Origin: Caballeronia udeis
GTDB taxonomy: Bacteria > Pseudomonadota > Gammaproteobacteria > Burkholderiales > Burkholderiaceae
Length of the DNA: 64,000 bases
NCBI RefSeq assembly: GCF_001544555.2
Contig: NZ_FCOK02000010.1
Span: 62,001-126,000, forward strand
Direction: 5' to 3'
A program made the position numbers and the translations under genes. Shown in pieces: positions 44,172-53,553 of the stretch. The notes under the pieces are model-generated. The model did not search any database, was not told the DNA's origin, and saw nothing but the letters and a program-made list of their open reading frames with translations. Positions within the stretch are counted from its first letter, which is position 1, and the number at the start of each line of letters is the position of its first letter.

Positions 44172-45764
44172 TCAACCGGGCTTGCCTTTCGCCAGCGCAC
44201 CGTCGCTGTTGGCGCCGCCGAACAGCTGCGTCAGGTACTGCGAATTCTTGTTCATCGTCGCCATGACCGTATTGAGCGCGGTGAACTGCGCCTGGTACTG
44301 GTGAGTGAGCTGGGCCGTGTAGCTCGCGAGGGTGTCCTGCTGCGTGCTGATGCCCTTGAGGTCCGCGTTGAGCGGGTCCTGGTTATTCGCAATCAGGCCG
44401 CCCTCGCCCAGGAATCCGTTCAGGCTCTTGGTCATCTTCGCGGCCACGCCGGTCGTCGAATTGAACAAGGCCGCGACTCCCTGCGGATTGCTCGTCAGCT
44501 CGTTCGTCATCTTCGTGCTGTCGGCTGTAAGCGTCCCGTCCTTGTTCAGCGTGATACCGATAGCGCCAAGCGAGATGCTGGCGCTGCCGTTCTTGACGCC
44601 GCCGCTGACAATACTCGCAAGCGTGTTCTTGACCGTGTTGAACATCGCGTTGCCAAGCAGCGGTCCGCCTTGCGCACCCTTGGCTTTCGCACTGTCGAAA
44701 CCGGCAACCTGGCTGTAAGTGGTCACCAGGGTGTTATAGAGGTTGACGAAGTTATTGATGGCAGCCGATGCCGACGTGGTGTCCTGCGCCACGGTCAGCG
44801 TCTGCGGCGTGCCGGCAGGCACGCCAATGGCCGCCGCGGTCAGGTTCAGCGTGACGCCCTGGATAGCGGTGGTCACGGTGTTGCTTGAACTGGTGCCGGC
44901 CGTGCCGTCGATGGCGAACATGGCGTCTTTGGCGGATTCGGTCTGCGTCCACGGACTCGTGGCGGACACCGATGCAATAGTCGATGGGTCCGCGGCGCTG
45001 GCGCCGGCCGTGGACGTTACGCCGAGGCTGGACAGGCCGGCATCGTCCGTCACGGCGCCCACTGAAACATTGATCGTGTTCGATGCGCCCGTGGCCGACG
45101 AACGCAAGATCAGGTGCGCGCCGTCCGTGCCGGTCACGACAGTTGCCGTGACGCCAGGATTACTCGACGACGAGTTGATCCCACTCGCAATCCCGCTCAC
45201 GGTGTTGTTCGCCGACGTGATGTCGACGCTCATCGACTTGTCTCCGACCGAGACGTTCATCGAGCCGGTGCCCAGTGCGGTCGTGGCCCCGAACGCTGCC
45301 GACGAGAGCGTCTGCGCGCTGGCAATTTGCGTCACCGCGACGGAATAGCTGCCGGTCGCCGCGCCGCTGCTGCCGCTTGCCGTCAGCCCGGTACCGTCCG
45401 CGGTCGCGGTGAACTGGCCCAGAGCGGTCCCGTTCGAGAGCGGCGCAATGCCCGCCTGCAACGCCGATAACCCGGCCTGCAGGGCACCGATCGCCGAGAG
45501 CTTGGTGTTGTCGTTGCGCTGCTGCGCGATCAGCGAGCCGGTGTGGCCCGCCACCTTCGCGTTGACGAGGCTCGTGACCAGCGACGACACATCCAGCGAT
45601 GCGTTGCCCGTCGAGCCGCTGATGACGGACTGCGCGGCGAACGCCCTGGCCGAGTTGGCGGCGGCCGTCGTGTCGGCTGCGCTCGGAATGGCGGCGACCG
45701 GGGCGGGCACGCTTGAAGGGTTGGGTACGCTGGGCGCGCTGGATGCGCTGGAAATCGTCGACAT
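44172..45764 (-). CDS. fliD: Flagellar hook-associated protein 2 (filament cap)
   Basis: 530 residues. The N-terminal FliD domain begins near residue 55 (SLDVSSLVTSLVNAKVAGHT, ALQAGLSALQAGI) and the C-terminal FliD domain covers about 270-510 (DAMFAIDG, INNFVNLYNTLVTTYSQVAG, GITLNKDGTLTADSTKM), with the closing coiled coil LASYTAQLTHQYQAQFTALN. FliD caps the growing filament and folds flagellin. A proline/alanine/serine-rich 50-residue N-terminal extension precedes the usual start. GGAG lies 8 bases before the ATG at 45764. No other flagellar gene is in the window, so it is an orphan. Confidence 0.9.
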   Translation of the reverse strand: MSTISSASSAPSVPNPSSVPAPVAAIPSAADTTAAANSARAFAAQSVISGSTGNASLDVSSLVTSLVNAKVAGHTGSLIAQQRNDNTKLSAIGALQAGLSALQAGIAPLSNGTALGQFTATADGTGLTASGSSGAATGSYSVAVTQIASAQTLSSAAFGATTALGTGSMNVSVGDKSMSVDITSANNTVSGIASGINSSSSNPGVTATVVTGTDGAHLILRSSATGASNTINVSVGAVTDDAGLSSLGVTSTAGASAADPSTIASVSATSPWTQTESAKDAMFAIDGTAGTSSSNTVTTAIQGVTLNLTAAAIGVPAGTPQTLTVAQDTTSASAAINNFVNLYNTLVTTYSQVAGFDSAKAKGAQGGPLLGNAMFNTVKNTLASIVSGGVKNGSASISLGAIGITLNKDGTLTADSTKMTNELTSNPQGVAALFNSTTGVAAKMTKSLNGFLGEGGLIANNQDPLNADLKGISTQQDTLASYTAQLTHQYQAQFTALNTVMATMNKNSQYLTQLFGGANSDGALAKGKPG

Positions 45765-46569
45765 TAAAATGCTCCGTACGTCAGGTTTGCTGTTGAGCCT
45801 GGATGAGAACCGCCTATGGACTGCCCGCTTGCGGCAAGCGTCAGGACGCGCGACGCGATGCGGCAGCCGCGCGTTGCCCGGGCCGGGCACCGCCGGCTGA
45901 CCATCGTCTATCGGCACAGTCATGGTTGCGCACTTCAGGCAAGGGTGAAACGGCGAGCAACACGCGCCTCCCGCAGGTTCTTTCCAAATCTTTGAAAAGA
46001 TTTCCACGCGTCTGTCCAGGCCGTTCGGGACTGTCGATGCCCGCGCACTGCCGCCATTTTTTGATTTTTATTCCAATATTTTTCGCGGATGCTTGAGCGC
46101 GAAGCACGGCCACGTGCAATCCAGGCAGGACGAGATCAATGAAACATCGTGTAGAGGAGCTGAAGGGGCTGAGCGCCGTCATCGAGGCACCTTTCTTGCG
46201 AGGAGTTTCGTCCGCGATGCAACCGGTCGCACTGGATTGTGACGCGCGTTAGTTCGTTTTTAAAAATCGCTTTAAAACCGCAATTCAAAATAAACTTGCA
46301 GCTCTAAAGGCGGCGCGCATGGACCCCAAGCGAACTTCTGGAAATTCAGACGCTTATGCGAGGATCGAAGCCGGGAAAAGCGGCCTCTCGCCGGGTCGGC
46401 GGTTGTGTCCGGCAGTCGCTCGCCCGGCACAGTGCGGTAAAACAGACGGCCACCATTGGTTTGTTTTCGAAGCCCATCCGCCAATCCAGTACACTTATTG
46501 AATCGAAAGCAATGGTCCAGACCAGAGAAACCGGGTCCGGTGTTTGATAGTTAAGAGGGAGAAACGTAC
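45765..46569. other. Gene-poor stretch between fliD and the aldolase
   Basis: 805 bp. The minus strand has GCCGATAG (complement of 45908-45915), one base from the FliA -10 octamer, but no TAAA element at the right spacing. An AT-rich block at 46055-46090 could hold a promoter. A 37-codon plus-strand frame, 46139-46252 (MKHRVEELKGL...), follows AGGACGAG and might be a small peptide; I cannot support it further. The right end is the aldolase promoter region. Confidence 0.4.
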
Positions 46570-47466
46570 GTGGCTAATGACAAGATGCTGGCGCAAATGA
46601 GCAACAAACCGGGGTTTATCGCGGCCCTCGACCAGAGTGGCGGATCCACCCCTGGCGCCCTGCGGGCCTATGGAATTCCGGAAAGCGACTACAACGGCGA
46701 CGCCGAGATGTTCAAGCTGATGCACGAGATGCGGGTACGCATCATGACCGCACCCGCCTTCACTGGTGACAAGGTTATCGGCGCCATTCTCTTCGAAGCC
46801 ACCATGGACGGAGAGGCGGAAGGGAAGTCCGTCCCGGCCTTCCTGTGGGAAGACCGCGGCGTGGTTCCGTTCCTGAAAGTGGACAAGGGACTCGAGGCGG
46901 AAGCGAACGGCGTGCGTCTGATGAAACCGATCCCCGGGCTGGACGCGTTGCTCGAGCGTGCCGTCAAGCTGGGCGTATTCGGTACGAAGATGCGCTCGGT
47001 CGTTGACCATGCGTCCGAGGAAGGAATCGCGGCCATCGCCAAACAGCAATTCGAAGTCGCGGCGCAGATCCAGGCGCACGGCCTCGTGCCCATTCTGGAA
47101 CCCGAGGTGTCCATCAACATTCCGGACAAGGCGGCAGCGGAAACCATCCTGCTGGCTGAGCTGCTCAAGGGTCTCGACGCACTGCCCGAAGGCAGCAAGG
47201 TCATGATCAAGCTGACCATCCCGGACGTGGCGGATCTCTATCGTCCGCTGATCGAGCACCCGGCCGTCGTACGCGTGGTGGCGCTCTCCGGCGGCTATTC
47301 ACGCACCGACGCATGCAATCGCCTGACGAAGAATCACGGCATGATCGCGAGCTTCTCCCGGGCGCTGATCAACGAGCTCAAGAAGTCGATGAGCGACAGC
47401 GAGTTCGACACAACGCTGGCAACGTCTGTCGATGAGATCTACCAGGCCTCGGTCGTAAAGGTCTGA
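46570..47466 (+). CDS. fda: Class I fructose-bisphosphate aldolase
   Basis: 298 residues from a GTG start that follows GGGAGAAAC. The enzyme cleaves fructose 1,6-bisphosphate via a Schiff base; the lysine is K214 in MIKLTIPD, with the conserved ALDQSGGSTPGALRAYGI opening, LWEDRGVVPFLKVDKG and PILEPEVSI blocks. This is the short bacterial class I form found alongside or in place of the class II enzyme. It is monocistronic: a perfect hairpin follows 37 bp after its stop. Confidence 0.9.
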   Translation: MANDKMLAQMSNKPGFIAALDQSGGSTPGALRAYGIPESDYNGDAEMFKLMHEMRVRIMTAPAFTGDKVIGAILFEATMDGEAEGKSVPAFLWEDRGVVPFLKVDKGLEAEANGVRLMKPIPGLDALLERAVKLGVFGTKMRSVVDHASEEGIAAIAKQQFEVAAQIQAHGLVPILEPEVSINIPDKAAAETILLAELLKGLDALPEGSKVMIKLTIPDVADLYRPLIEHPAVVRVVALSGGYSRTDACNRLTKNHGMIASFSRALINELKKSMSDSEFDTTLATSVDEIYQASVVKV

Positions 47467-47502
47467 ATTTCAGGTTTCACCGGGGTTTCATGGAACTTTG
47501 AT

Positions 47503-47535
47503 ACAGGCCGCACTTGAGGCATGAGTGCGGCCTGT
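47503..47535. terminator. Perfect 12-bp hairpin between fda and the GNAT gene
   Basis: ACAGGCCGCACT at 47503-47514 and AGTGCGGCCTGT at 47524-47535, with a 9-base loop. It lies between convergent stop codons at 47466 and 47539 and so can serve both genes. The T-run is poor (CTGTC), so it may rely on stem strength. Confidence 0.7.
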
Positions 47536-47538
47536 CTG

Positions 47539-48174
47539 TCATGCCGCACGAGCAACGCTTGCTTGCGGCAGTTCAAGACGGCGCGACCAGGTGGCAAGAT
47601 GGCGGAAAGCGATGGGTGTTTTGCTCAGGATCGCGCTGTCGTACTGCTTGCCTGCGAACCTGATGAAGTCGTTGATCCGGAAACCCTGGCCCCGGTAGAA
47701 CTCAATCAGATGGGTAGCGGGCTGTGGTGTGTCCAGCGCGAGCTCCGCGTAACCGCGAATGGCGGCCCAGTGATCCGCATAGGCCAATAACGACTTTCCG
47801 ATCCCCCTGCTCTGGTAGGCAGGCTCAACACCGAACTGGCGAACGCTCGCAATATCATCCCGCTGATAAAGCCCGCATAACGACTCGCTATCTTGCGTGT
47901 ACAGCGTCATGGTTCCAACCAGCCGGCAGTTGCATACCGCGACATAACAGTCGCCGCGCGTGGCACGCGCACGGGTAACCAGCGCGGACTGGTCAACGCA
48001 CGTGCAGTTGAGTCCCATCGCGCCCAGCCGCGCGAATGACCGGTGCAGCATCTGGGTCAACTCTTCGAACGAATCGCACGCCGGGTCAAAGCGCCTCAGC
48101 ACTACGCTGCCCACACCACGATGAACATAGCTGATACGCGTGTGATTCTTCGTTGCTGTGTGTTGCTTCGACAT
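47539..48174 (-). CDS. GNAT-family N-acetyltransferase
   Basis: 211 residues. The acetyl-CoA-binding motif is QSRGIGKSLLAYADHWAAIRG near residue 120, preceded by beta strands GDCYVAVCNCRLVGTMTLYT. The latter part LIEFYRGQGFRINDF is the usual GNAT finish; a C-terminal extension of about 40 residues follows. GGGGGTG precedes the ATG. Substrate unknown. It stands alone and ends at the fda hairpin. Confidence 0.85.
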   Translation of the reverse strand: MSKQHTATKNHTRISYVHRGVGSVVLRRFDPACDSFEELTQMLHRSFARLGAMGLNCTCVDQSALVTRARATRGDCYVAVCNCRLVGTMTLYTQDSESLCGLYQRDDIASVRQFGVEPAYQSRGIGKSLLAYADHWAAIRGYAELALDTPQPATHLIEFYRGQGFRINDFIRFAGKQYDSAILSKTPIAFRHLATWSRRLELPQASVARAA

Positions 48175-48232
48175 GACACCCCCGGTCTCATCATTTGCCA
48201 GAAGTGTAGGATTCCTCGACGGTTGATAACAA

Positions 48233-48268
48233 GAAAAAATGCCGTAAATATTTCATGTTTTACGGCAT
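48233..48268 (-). terminator. Rho-independent terminator of the FAD oxidoreductase transcript
   Basis: On the minus strand ATGCCGTAAA, a 10-base loop, TTTACGGCAT and then six T form a textbook terminator (arms 48259-48268 and 48239-48248). It lies about 140 bp after the stop of the gene at 48409. A third copy of the arm, 48291-48300 (TTTACGGCAT on the plus strand, followed by TTTTTATTT), can pair with the same left arm, giving an alternative hairpin in the other direction. Confidence 0.7.
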
Positions 48269-48408
48269 ATATATGCAAGTCGCTTGCGGCTTTACGGCAT
48301 TTTTATTTGCGGTGGTGCAGGTCTTCGTGGTCCTTGCCCGGACGACAACCAATGCACTCCGCCCGCGCCGCGACGTGAGTCAAATTCACAAGATGGCCCC
48401 GCCTCGGG

Positions 48409-49686
48409 TCAGAACAAAATATCCTGCAACCGGTAATACGCGCCGACCAACGGCAGCGTCCACGCACGGCCGGCATGTCCGGGCACAGCCGGCCAGGGTA
48501 GCGAACGCCACGGGTTGGCTTGTTCGGAACCCGACATCATGTCGGCCATCATGCGCCCCATATGCGTCGACATCTGCACGCCGTGGCCGCTGTAACCCAT
48601 CGAATAGTAGAGTCCTTCATGCTGTCCCGCACGGGGAAGCCGGTCCACGGTGATGTCGATGAGACCGCCCCAGCAGTAGTCGATCCTCGTGTTGGCCAGC
48701 TCCGGAAAGTACTTCGCGAGTCCCTTACGCAGCACGTTGCCGCTCTTTTCATCGGAACGGGGATTGGACATTGCGAAGCGCGCGCGGCCGCCCCACAGCA
48801 GCCGGTTATCGGGTGTCACCCGAAAATAATTGCCGATGTTGAGCGACGTCACATAGCTGCGCCGGTGAGGGAAAAACGCGTCGAGTTGCTGCGTGGACAG
48901 CGGTTCCGTCACCACGATAAAACTGCCCACCGGCGCCATGCGCCGCTGGAACCACTGCAACGGCCCCACGCGCGATGCCCCCGTTGCCACCAGCACCCGG
49001 TCCGCCCTGATGACACCGCGCGCCGACGTGAGCTCGTAGCGCTCGCCGTCGAGGCGTTTCAGTTGCGTCACCGCCGCGCCTTCGAAGATACGCGCGCCGT
49101 GACGCGTGGCAGCCTGTGCCAGCCCGACCCCGAACTTGCCCATGTGCATCTGCACGCCATTGCGCTGCAGCAGCCCGCCATGAAAACCATCCGAGCCGAT
49201 CTCGCTGCGCATGCGGTCCGGCGGAATCAACTCGACTTCGGGATCCACTTCGCGACGCAACACCTCGTAGGTACGCGCCAGTTTTTCGAAATGCCCGGGC
49301 TTGGCCGCGAGCTTGAGCTTCCCCGTGCGGACCAGGTCGCAATCGATCTGATGACGGGAGACGATCGACTCCACGCTCGCCACCGCACTTTCATACGCGC
49401 GATAGAAACTCCGGGCCTGCTCCAGTCCGACTTTCGCGGCCAGCGAAGCGAAGTCCTGCGCGACACCGGTGTTGCACTGGCCGCCGTTACGCCCGGACGC
49501 CTCGCTTGCTATGCGCCCTGCTTCCAGCACGGTGACCGACACACCGCGCGTAGCGAGTTCGAGCGCAGCCGACAAACCCGTGAAGCCGCCACCAATCACC
49601 ACCACATCGGCGCGGCCTTCCACGGGACCCTGCACACCTTCGCTGAATACGGGCGCCGTATCCAGCCAATACGAATCAAGCTTCAT
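48409..49686 (-). CDS. FAD-dependent amine/amino-acid oxidoreductase (DAO family), PuuB-like
   Basis: 425 residues. The N-terminal nucleotide fold VVVIGGGFTGLSAALELATRG is at about 28-48, followed by GRNGGQCNTG and the C-terminal YCWGGLIDITVDRLPRAG and YSMGYSGHGVQMSTHMG of the glycine oxidase/gamma-glutamylputrescine oxidase group. It should oxidise an amine or imino acid with O2 or a quinone. It starts 30 bp after the solute-binding protein gene and ends the block of hydantoinase-associated genes. A second enzyme of the same family is at 55854-57188. Confidence 0.85.
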   Translation of the reverse strand: MKLDSYWLDTAPVFSEGVQGPVEGRADVVVIGGGFTGLSAALELATRGVSVTVLEAGRIASEASGRNGGQCNTGVAQDFASLAAKVGLEQARSFYRAYESAVASVESIVSRHQIDCDLVRTGKLKLAAKPGHFEKLARTYEVLRREVDPEVELIPPDRMRSEIGSDGFHGGLLQRNGVQMHMGKFGVGLAQAATRHGARIFEGAAVTQLKRLDGERYELTSARGVIRADRVLVATGASRVGPLQWFQRRMAPVGSFIVVTEPLSTQQLDAFFPHRRSYVTSLNIGNYFRVTPDNRLLWGGRARFAMSNPRSDEKSGNVLRKGLAKYFPELANTRIDYCWGGLIDITVDRLPRAGQHEGLYYSMGYSGHGVQMSTHMGRMMADMMSGSEQANPWRSLPWPAVPGHAGRAWTLPLVGAYYRLQDILF

Positions 49687-49716
49687 TGATTTTTCAGTTG
49701 AATGTGGCGCGGTTCG

Positions 49717-51291
49717 TCAGGCAGCCCACCATACATGTTCGGCGAACGAGAAGCCCATCATCGCACCGGTCGGGATCGAGCCCAACCCCTTCAACCGCTT
49801 GTCGTTGGCGTCGAGCAAGCTGATGAACGACGGAATGCCGATGCCACCCTGATCCGCCACCAGCACCTGCATTTCGCCGTACATCGCCTTACGCTTGGCT
49901 TCGTCGGTTTCAGCGCGCGCGCTCAACAGCAACTGGTCGAAGCGGGGGTCCTTCCAGCCCGACTCGTTCCAGGGCGCGTCGGACTTGAAGAACTGCGTGA
50001 ACAATACGTCTGCGCTAGGGCGTGGATTGATGCTGCCGAAACCAAGCGGATGTTTCATCCAGTGATTCGACCAATAGCCGTCGGCGGGAACCCGGTTGAC
50101 GGTCAGGTTGACCCCGATCTTCGCCGCCGTCTGCTGCATCAGCTCGGCCATTTCGACGGAACCGTTCGCGTCGGTCGTGGCGTAGATCGGCGGCAAGGCG
50201 GGGCCGACCGCACCCGCTTTCTGCATGTAGAACTTGGCCTTGTCGAGATCGAACTTGCGCTGCGGCAACGAAGCGTTGAAGTAGCGGTGCCCGGGCGGGA
50301 TCGGCTGGTCGTTGCCGACCACTGCAAAGCCCCGGAACACGGCCGTGCGGATCTGCTCACGATCGAACAGGTTCTTCATGCCCATCACGAAGTCGGGGTT
50401 GCCCGTGAGCGTGTTGTCGCGACGCATGATCAGGTCGGTGTAAAGACCGGATTTGGTTTCCTTGACCGCATAACCCGGGGTCGATGCAATCCGCTGTGTC
50501 GAGCGCGGATCGACGGAATTGATCAGGTGCACGTCGCCCGCGAGCAGTGCATTCACTCGGGCGGCGTTGTCGCTGATGCCCACCAGTTCGATCTGGTCGA
50601 GGTACGGTTGTCCGGTCTTCCAGTAGTTGTCGTTGCGCACACCGACCGTGCTGACACCCGGCTTGAAACTCTTGAGTTTGTAGGGCCCGGTCCCGATCCC
50701 CGAGCCGAAGCTGGTCGTACCGTCCTTGACGATCACAAGTTGCGGCGTAGCAAGAATCACCGGCAAGTCGGCGTTCGGCACGTCGAGCACCATGGTCACT
50801 TCGTTCGGGCCGCTCGCCTTGATATCGGCAAACTGATCGGCGAGTGTCTTCACCTTCGACGCCGTCTGCGGATTCTTGTGACGCATCAGCGAATAGACCA
50901 CGTCGGCTGGAGCCAGCGGCTTGCCGTCGTGGAAAGTCACGCCCTGGCGAAGCTTGATGATCCACGTCTTCGCGTCGGTACTTGATACGGACTCCGCTAT
51001 ATTCATGCGCGGCGTCAGGCTCTCGTCGAGCTGGGTCAGGCCGCTGTAGAACATGAAGAAACGGATATAGTCGCTACCCGTCGAACCCAGGGCGGGGTCG
51101 AGCGTGTCGGAGACCGAACCTGCGTCGTACGCCACCCGGATGCTGCCGCCCTTCTTCGGGGTATCGGCGGCCCGCGCAGACGCCGATACAGACAGCAGGC
51201 CGCCACCGGTGACTGCCATCATGCCGGTGCCGGCCAACACGCGCATCATGTCGCGGCGGCTTACGCCACCGCTTTTTGTATCATCTTTCAC
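49717..51291 (-). CDS. ABC transporter solute-binding protein, family 5 (dipeptide/nickel type), Tat signal
   Basis: 524 residues. The start GTG at 51291 follows GGAG. The N-terminus has the twin-arginine form SRRDMMRVLAGTGMMAVTGG and a cleavage region SASARAADT, so export by the Tat path is likely. The mature part is a family 5 solute-binding fold (TWIIKLRQGVTFHDGKPLAP, TGPYKLKSFKPG, IRTAVFRGFAVVGND). It binds peptide-like or amine substrates in the periplasm. No permease or intact ATPase is in the window; a stub of an ATPase lies at 55701-55826. Its neighbours (DAO, hydantoinase) suggest a nitrogenous ligand. Confidence 0.87.
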   Translation of the reverse strand: MKDDTKSGGVSRRDMMRVLAGTGMMAVTGGGLLSVSASARAADTPKKGGSIRVAYDAGSVSDTLDPALGSTGSDYIRFFMFYSGLTQLDESLTPRMNIAESVSSTDAKTWIIKLRQGVTFHDGKPLAPADVVYSLMRHKNPQTASKVKTLADQFADIKASGPNEVTMVLDVPNADLPVILATPQLVIVKDGTTSFGSGIGTGPYKLKSFKPGVSTVGVRNDNYWKTGQPYLDQIELVGISDNAARVNALLAGDVHLINSVDPRSTQRIASTPGYAVKETKSGLYTDLIMRRDNTLTGNPDFVMGMKNLFDREQIRTAVFRGFAVVGNDQPIPPGHRYFNASLPQRKFDLDKAKFYMQKAGAVGPALPPIYATTDANGSVEMAELMQQTAAKIGVNLTVNRVPADGYWSNHWMKHPLGFGSINPRPSADVLFTQFFKSDAPWNESGWKDPRFDQLLLSARAETDEAKRKAMYGEMQVLVADQGGIGIPSFISLLDANDKRLKGLGSIPTGAMMGFSFAEHVWWAA

Positions 51292-51514
51292 TTGAATGAC
51301 TCCGGACGGGTAAGGGATCTGAAAAAAACGCTCGGGAGGCGATGGGGACAAGGTTTATCGCGTCTCTTCAGCAGCATCGTATGCTTGCAGAATCCGCGTG
51401 AAACACCGACAAAAACCGCGAAACAGCATAAATCGCTTGTTATCGCATCGCTAACGCGGTGCTTTGCATGGCCGCCAACCCGGTGATGAAAACGTGCTCG
51501 TTTTCCCTCATGTG

Positions 51515-53530
51515 TCAGGCAACGGCGGCCTGCTCCACGTCAAGCAATTGCGGATATCGCCGCAGCACGCCGGCATGGAGTTCGTCGATAATTCCAGCGC
51601 CGGCCGTCATCGTGCCGGCCGCCTCCCTCGCGTCGAGTGCATCGAAGATCTTGTGCTTGAGGAAATGACGCCATACCACCGGTGCGCGAGCCAGGATGCC
51701 GGTCAATACGTCATAACGCTCCCGTGTCCACTTCGCCTCATACGCGCTGCGCTCCGCGCCATAGTCGAAATGAGCGGTGACCGTCTGGTCCGTTATCCGC
51801 TTCGCCTCTTCGCGCAGTTGAGCCGTCTTCGCTGTGTCGATCGCCCCGTCGACCAGCACCACGCCATAAAGCTCGCGGGCCTGATCGACTCGCAGGTAAC
51901 CGCGCCGCACGTCCTCGGCCACTTTCTGAGCGTCACGTTCGTGAGGATGGCCGTAGCCGCCACCGCCGCAGCCTTCGAGGCGGATGACATCGCCGGGACC
52001 GCACATCACGAGGTCCGTCACGCCCAGGTCCTCCTCGTCCTCGCGGCCCGGATTGCGGGTAAAGCGCGAGACGGCGCCCGCCTTGCCGCCAAGCACGCCC
52101 CAGGACGCGAAGCGTGAGCGGTCGCGATTGCGCGCGGTCACCAGCGTGCCCGGCGAAAACACCCTGAACTCCATCACGGTTCCCAGCCCGCCGCGGTACT
52201 TGCCCGCACCCGCGCTGCCGGGCACGACGCCATACCTGGTGATCCGGATTGGCACTTCGGCTTCGTTGATCTCCACCGGCGTATTGCGCAGGAACGCCAC
52301 GTTTGCGCCCGACGCATCCGACCCGTCGCCCGAGATCATGCCGCCCGCGCCGCCGCCCACCGGACCGATGGAAGCGATCGCCGCGCGACCCCGGCGGTCC
52401 ACGGTCTTGACGTTGAGAATCGACATGCCGCCAGCCGGACACGCCGGCAAATGTTCCGGGCACACCATGGAGAACGCCCCGAAGGTCACGTACTGCGCGA
52501 CCTTCGCGGTCAGGCTGCGCATCCCGACCGCCGCCGGCGGAACGCAATTCATGATCGTGCCTTCAGGCAGGATGCAGCGCGCCACCTTGAGCATCCCGGC
52601 GTTGAGCAGCAGATCGGGATTGAGCGAGTACAGGATGTAGTTCAGCCCGACGAGCGCAAGCACGTGCCGCTCCTTGCCGCCCGTGGGCATATTCAGCGAC
52701 GAATTCAGTTGTGGATCGCTGCCGGTGAAATCGAAGACGAGCGAACCGTCCTTGACGGTCAGCGTCAACGCAACACGCAGGGGTTTGCCATTGACCGAAT
52801 CCTCATCGGCGTATTCGGCGAAGAAATATTCGCCGTCCGGCATGCTCCTGACAATCGTGCGCGCCTGCTCTTCCGAGTACTCGAGCAGCGCCTCCATCCC
52901 GGCGCGAAACTGCTCGATTCCAAAACGTTCGATGATCTCCAGCACCCGGCGCTCGCCGGTCATCAGCATCGCGATCTGCGCCTTCAGGTCGCCGCGATTC
53001 TGCTCGGGTGCGCGCACGTTGATGGCCATGTGTTCGAGCAGGACCTCGTCCAGCACGCCCGCACGAACAATCTTGGTCGGCGCGAAACGGATGCCTTCCT
53101 GGTAGATCTCGGTCAGCGTGCGCGACAGGGAAGCCGGCACCGCCCCGCCCATGTCGGTGTTATGAATATGTCCACCGACGTAGCAGACAATCTCGCCGTT
53201 GAAAAACACCGGCTTCCACATCATCACGTCGGGCGTGTGGGTCGCCACGTAGCCGCTGTACGCGTCGTTGGTCATGCAGATATCGCCCGGTTCGTAATGA
53301 TCGATCATGTCGATCACCGCGCCGAAGTCGAGACCCGGATACCACGTGGCGCCCAGTGTCTTCGGCGAAGCGAAAGTGAGGCCGCGGGTGTTCATCAGCG
53401 TGCAGGAGAAGTCTTCCGTTTCCTTCACGAAAGCGGAATGCGCAGTACGCACGAGCGTATAGGCCATGCTTTCCGCAGCCGCGACGCAGTAGTTCGCGAA
53501 AATCTGGAGGACGGATTTATCGAATGTCAT
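51515..53530 (-). CDS. hyuB: Hydantoinase B / oxoprolinase beta-type subunit
   Basis: 671 residues, longer than the typical 520-590. It contains the HyuB pattern ESMAYTLVRTAHSAFVKETE, DICMTNDAYSGYVATHTPDV, GHIHNTDMGGAVP and TGGKERHVLALVGLNY. A C-terminal part of roughly 100 residues (after about 560, RGYLRVDQARELYGVVLVDG on) resembles acetone carboxylase or acetophenone carboxylase subunits. With HyuA it forms an ATP-dependent enzyme that opens cyclic amides such as hydantoins or 5-oxoproline, or carboxylates ketones. It begins 23 bp after hyuA, one transcript. Confidence 0.87.
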   Translation of the reverse strand: MTFDKSVLQIFANYCVAAAESMAYTLVRTAHSAFVKETEDFSCTLMNTRGLTFASPKTLGATWYPGLDFGAVIDMIDHYEPGDICMTNDAYSGYVATHTPDVMMWKPVFFNGEIVCYVGGHIHNTDMGGAVPASLSRTLTEIYQEGIRFAPTKIVRAGVLDEVLLEHMAINVRAPEQNRGDLKAQIAMLMTGERRVLEIIERFGIEQFRAGMEALLEYSEEQARTIVRSMPDGEYFFAEYADEDSVNGKPLRVALTLTVKDGSLVFDFTGSDPQLNSSLNMPTGGKERHVLALVGLNYILYSLNPDLLLNAGMLKVARCILPEGTIMNCVPPAAVGMRSLTAKVAQYVTFGAFSMVCPEHLPACPAGGMSILNVKTVDRRGRAAIASIGPVGGGAGGMISGDGSDASGANVAFLRNTPVEINEAEVPIRITRYGVVPGSAGAGKYRGGLGTVMEFRVFSPGTLVTARNRDRSRFASWGVLGGKAGAVSRFTRNPGREDEEDLGVTDLVMCGPGDVIRLEGCGGGGYGHPHERDAQKVAEDVRRGYLRVDQARELYGVVLVDGAIDTAKTAQLREEAKRITDQTVTAHFDYGAERSAYEAKWTRERYDVLTGILARAPVVWRHFLKHKIFDALDAREAAGTMTAGAGIIDELHAGVLRRYPQLLDVEQAAVA

Positions 53531-53553
53531 GTTGCGTTTCCAAAGTCAGCTAT

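Noticed and set aside
45908..45915. GCCGATAG on the minus strand upstream of fliD as a FliA promoter
   Set aside because: The -10 octamer is one base off and no -35 element lies at the required spacing.
46139..46252. 37-codon plus-strand frame MKHRVEELKGL
   Set aside because: An AGGACGAG element precedes it, but there is no other support; noted in the gap entry only.
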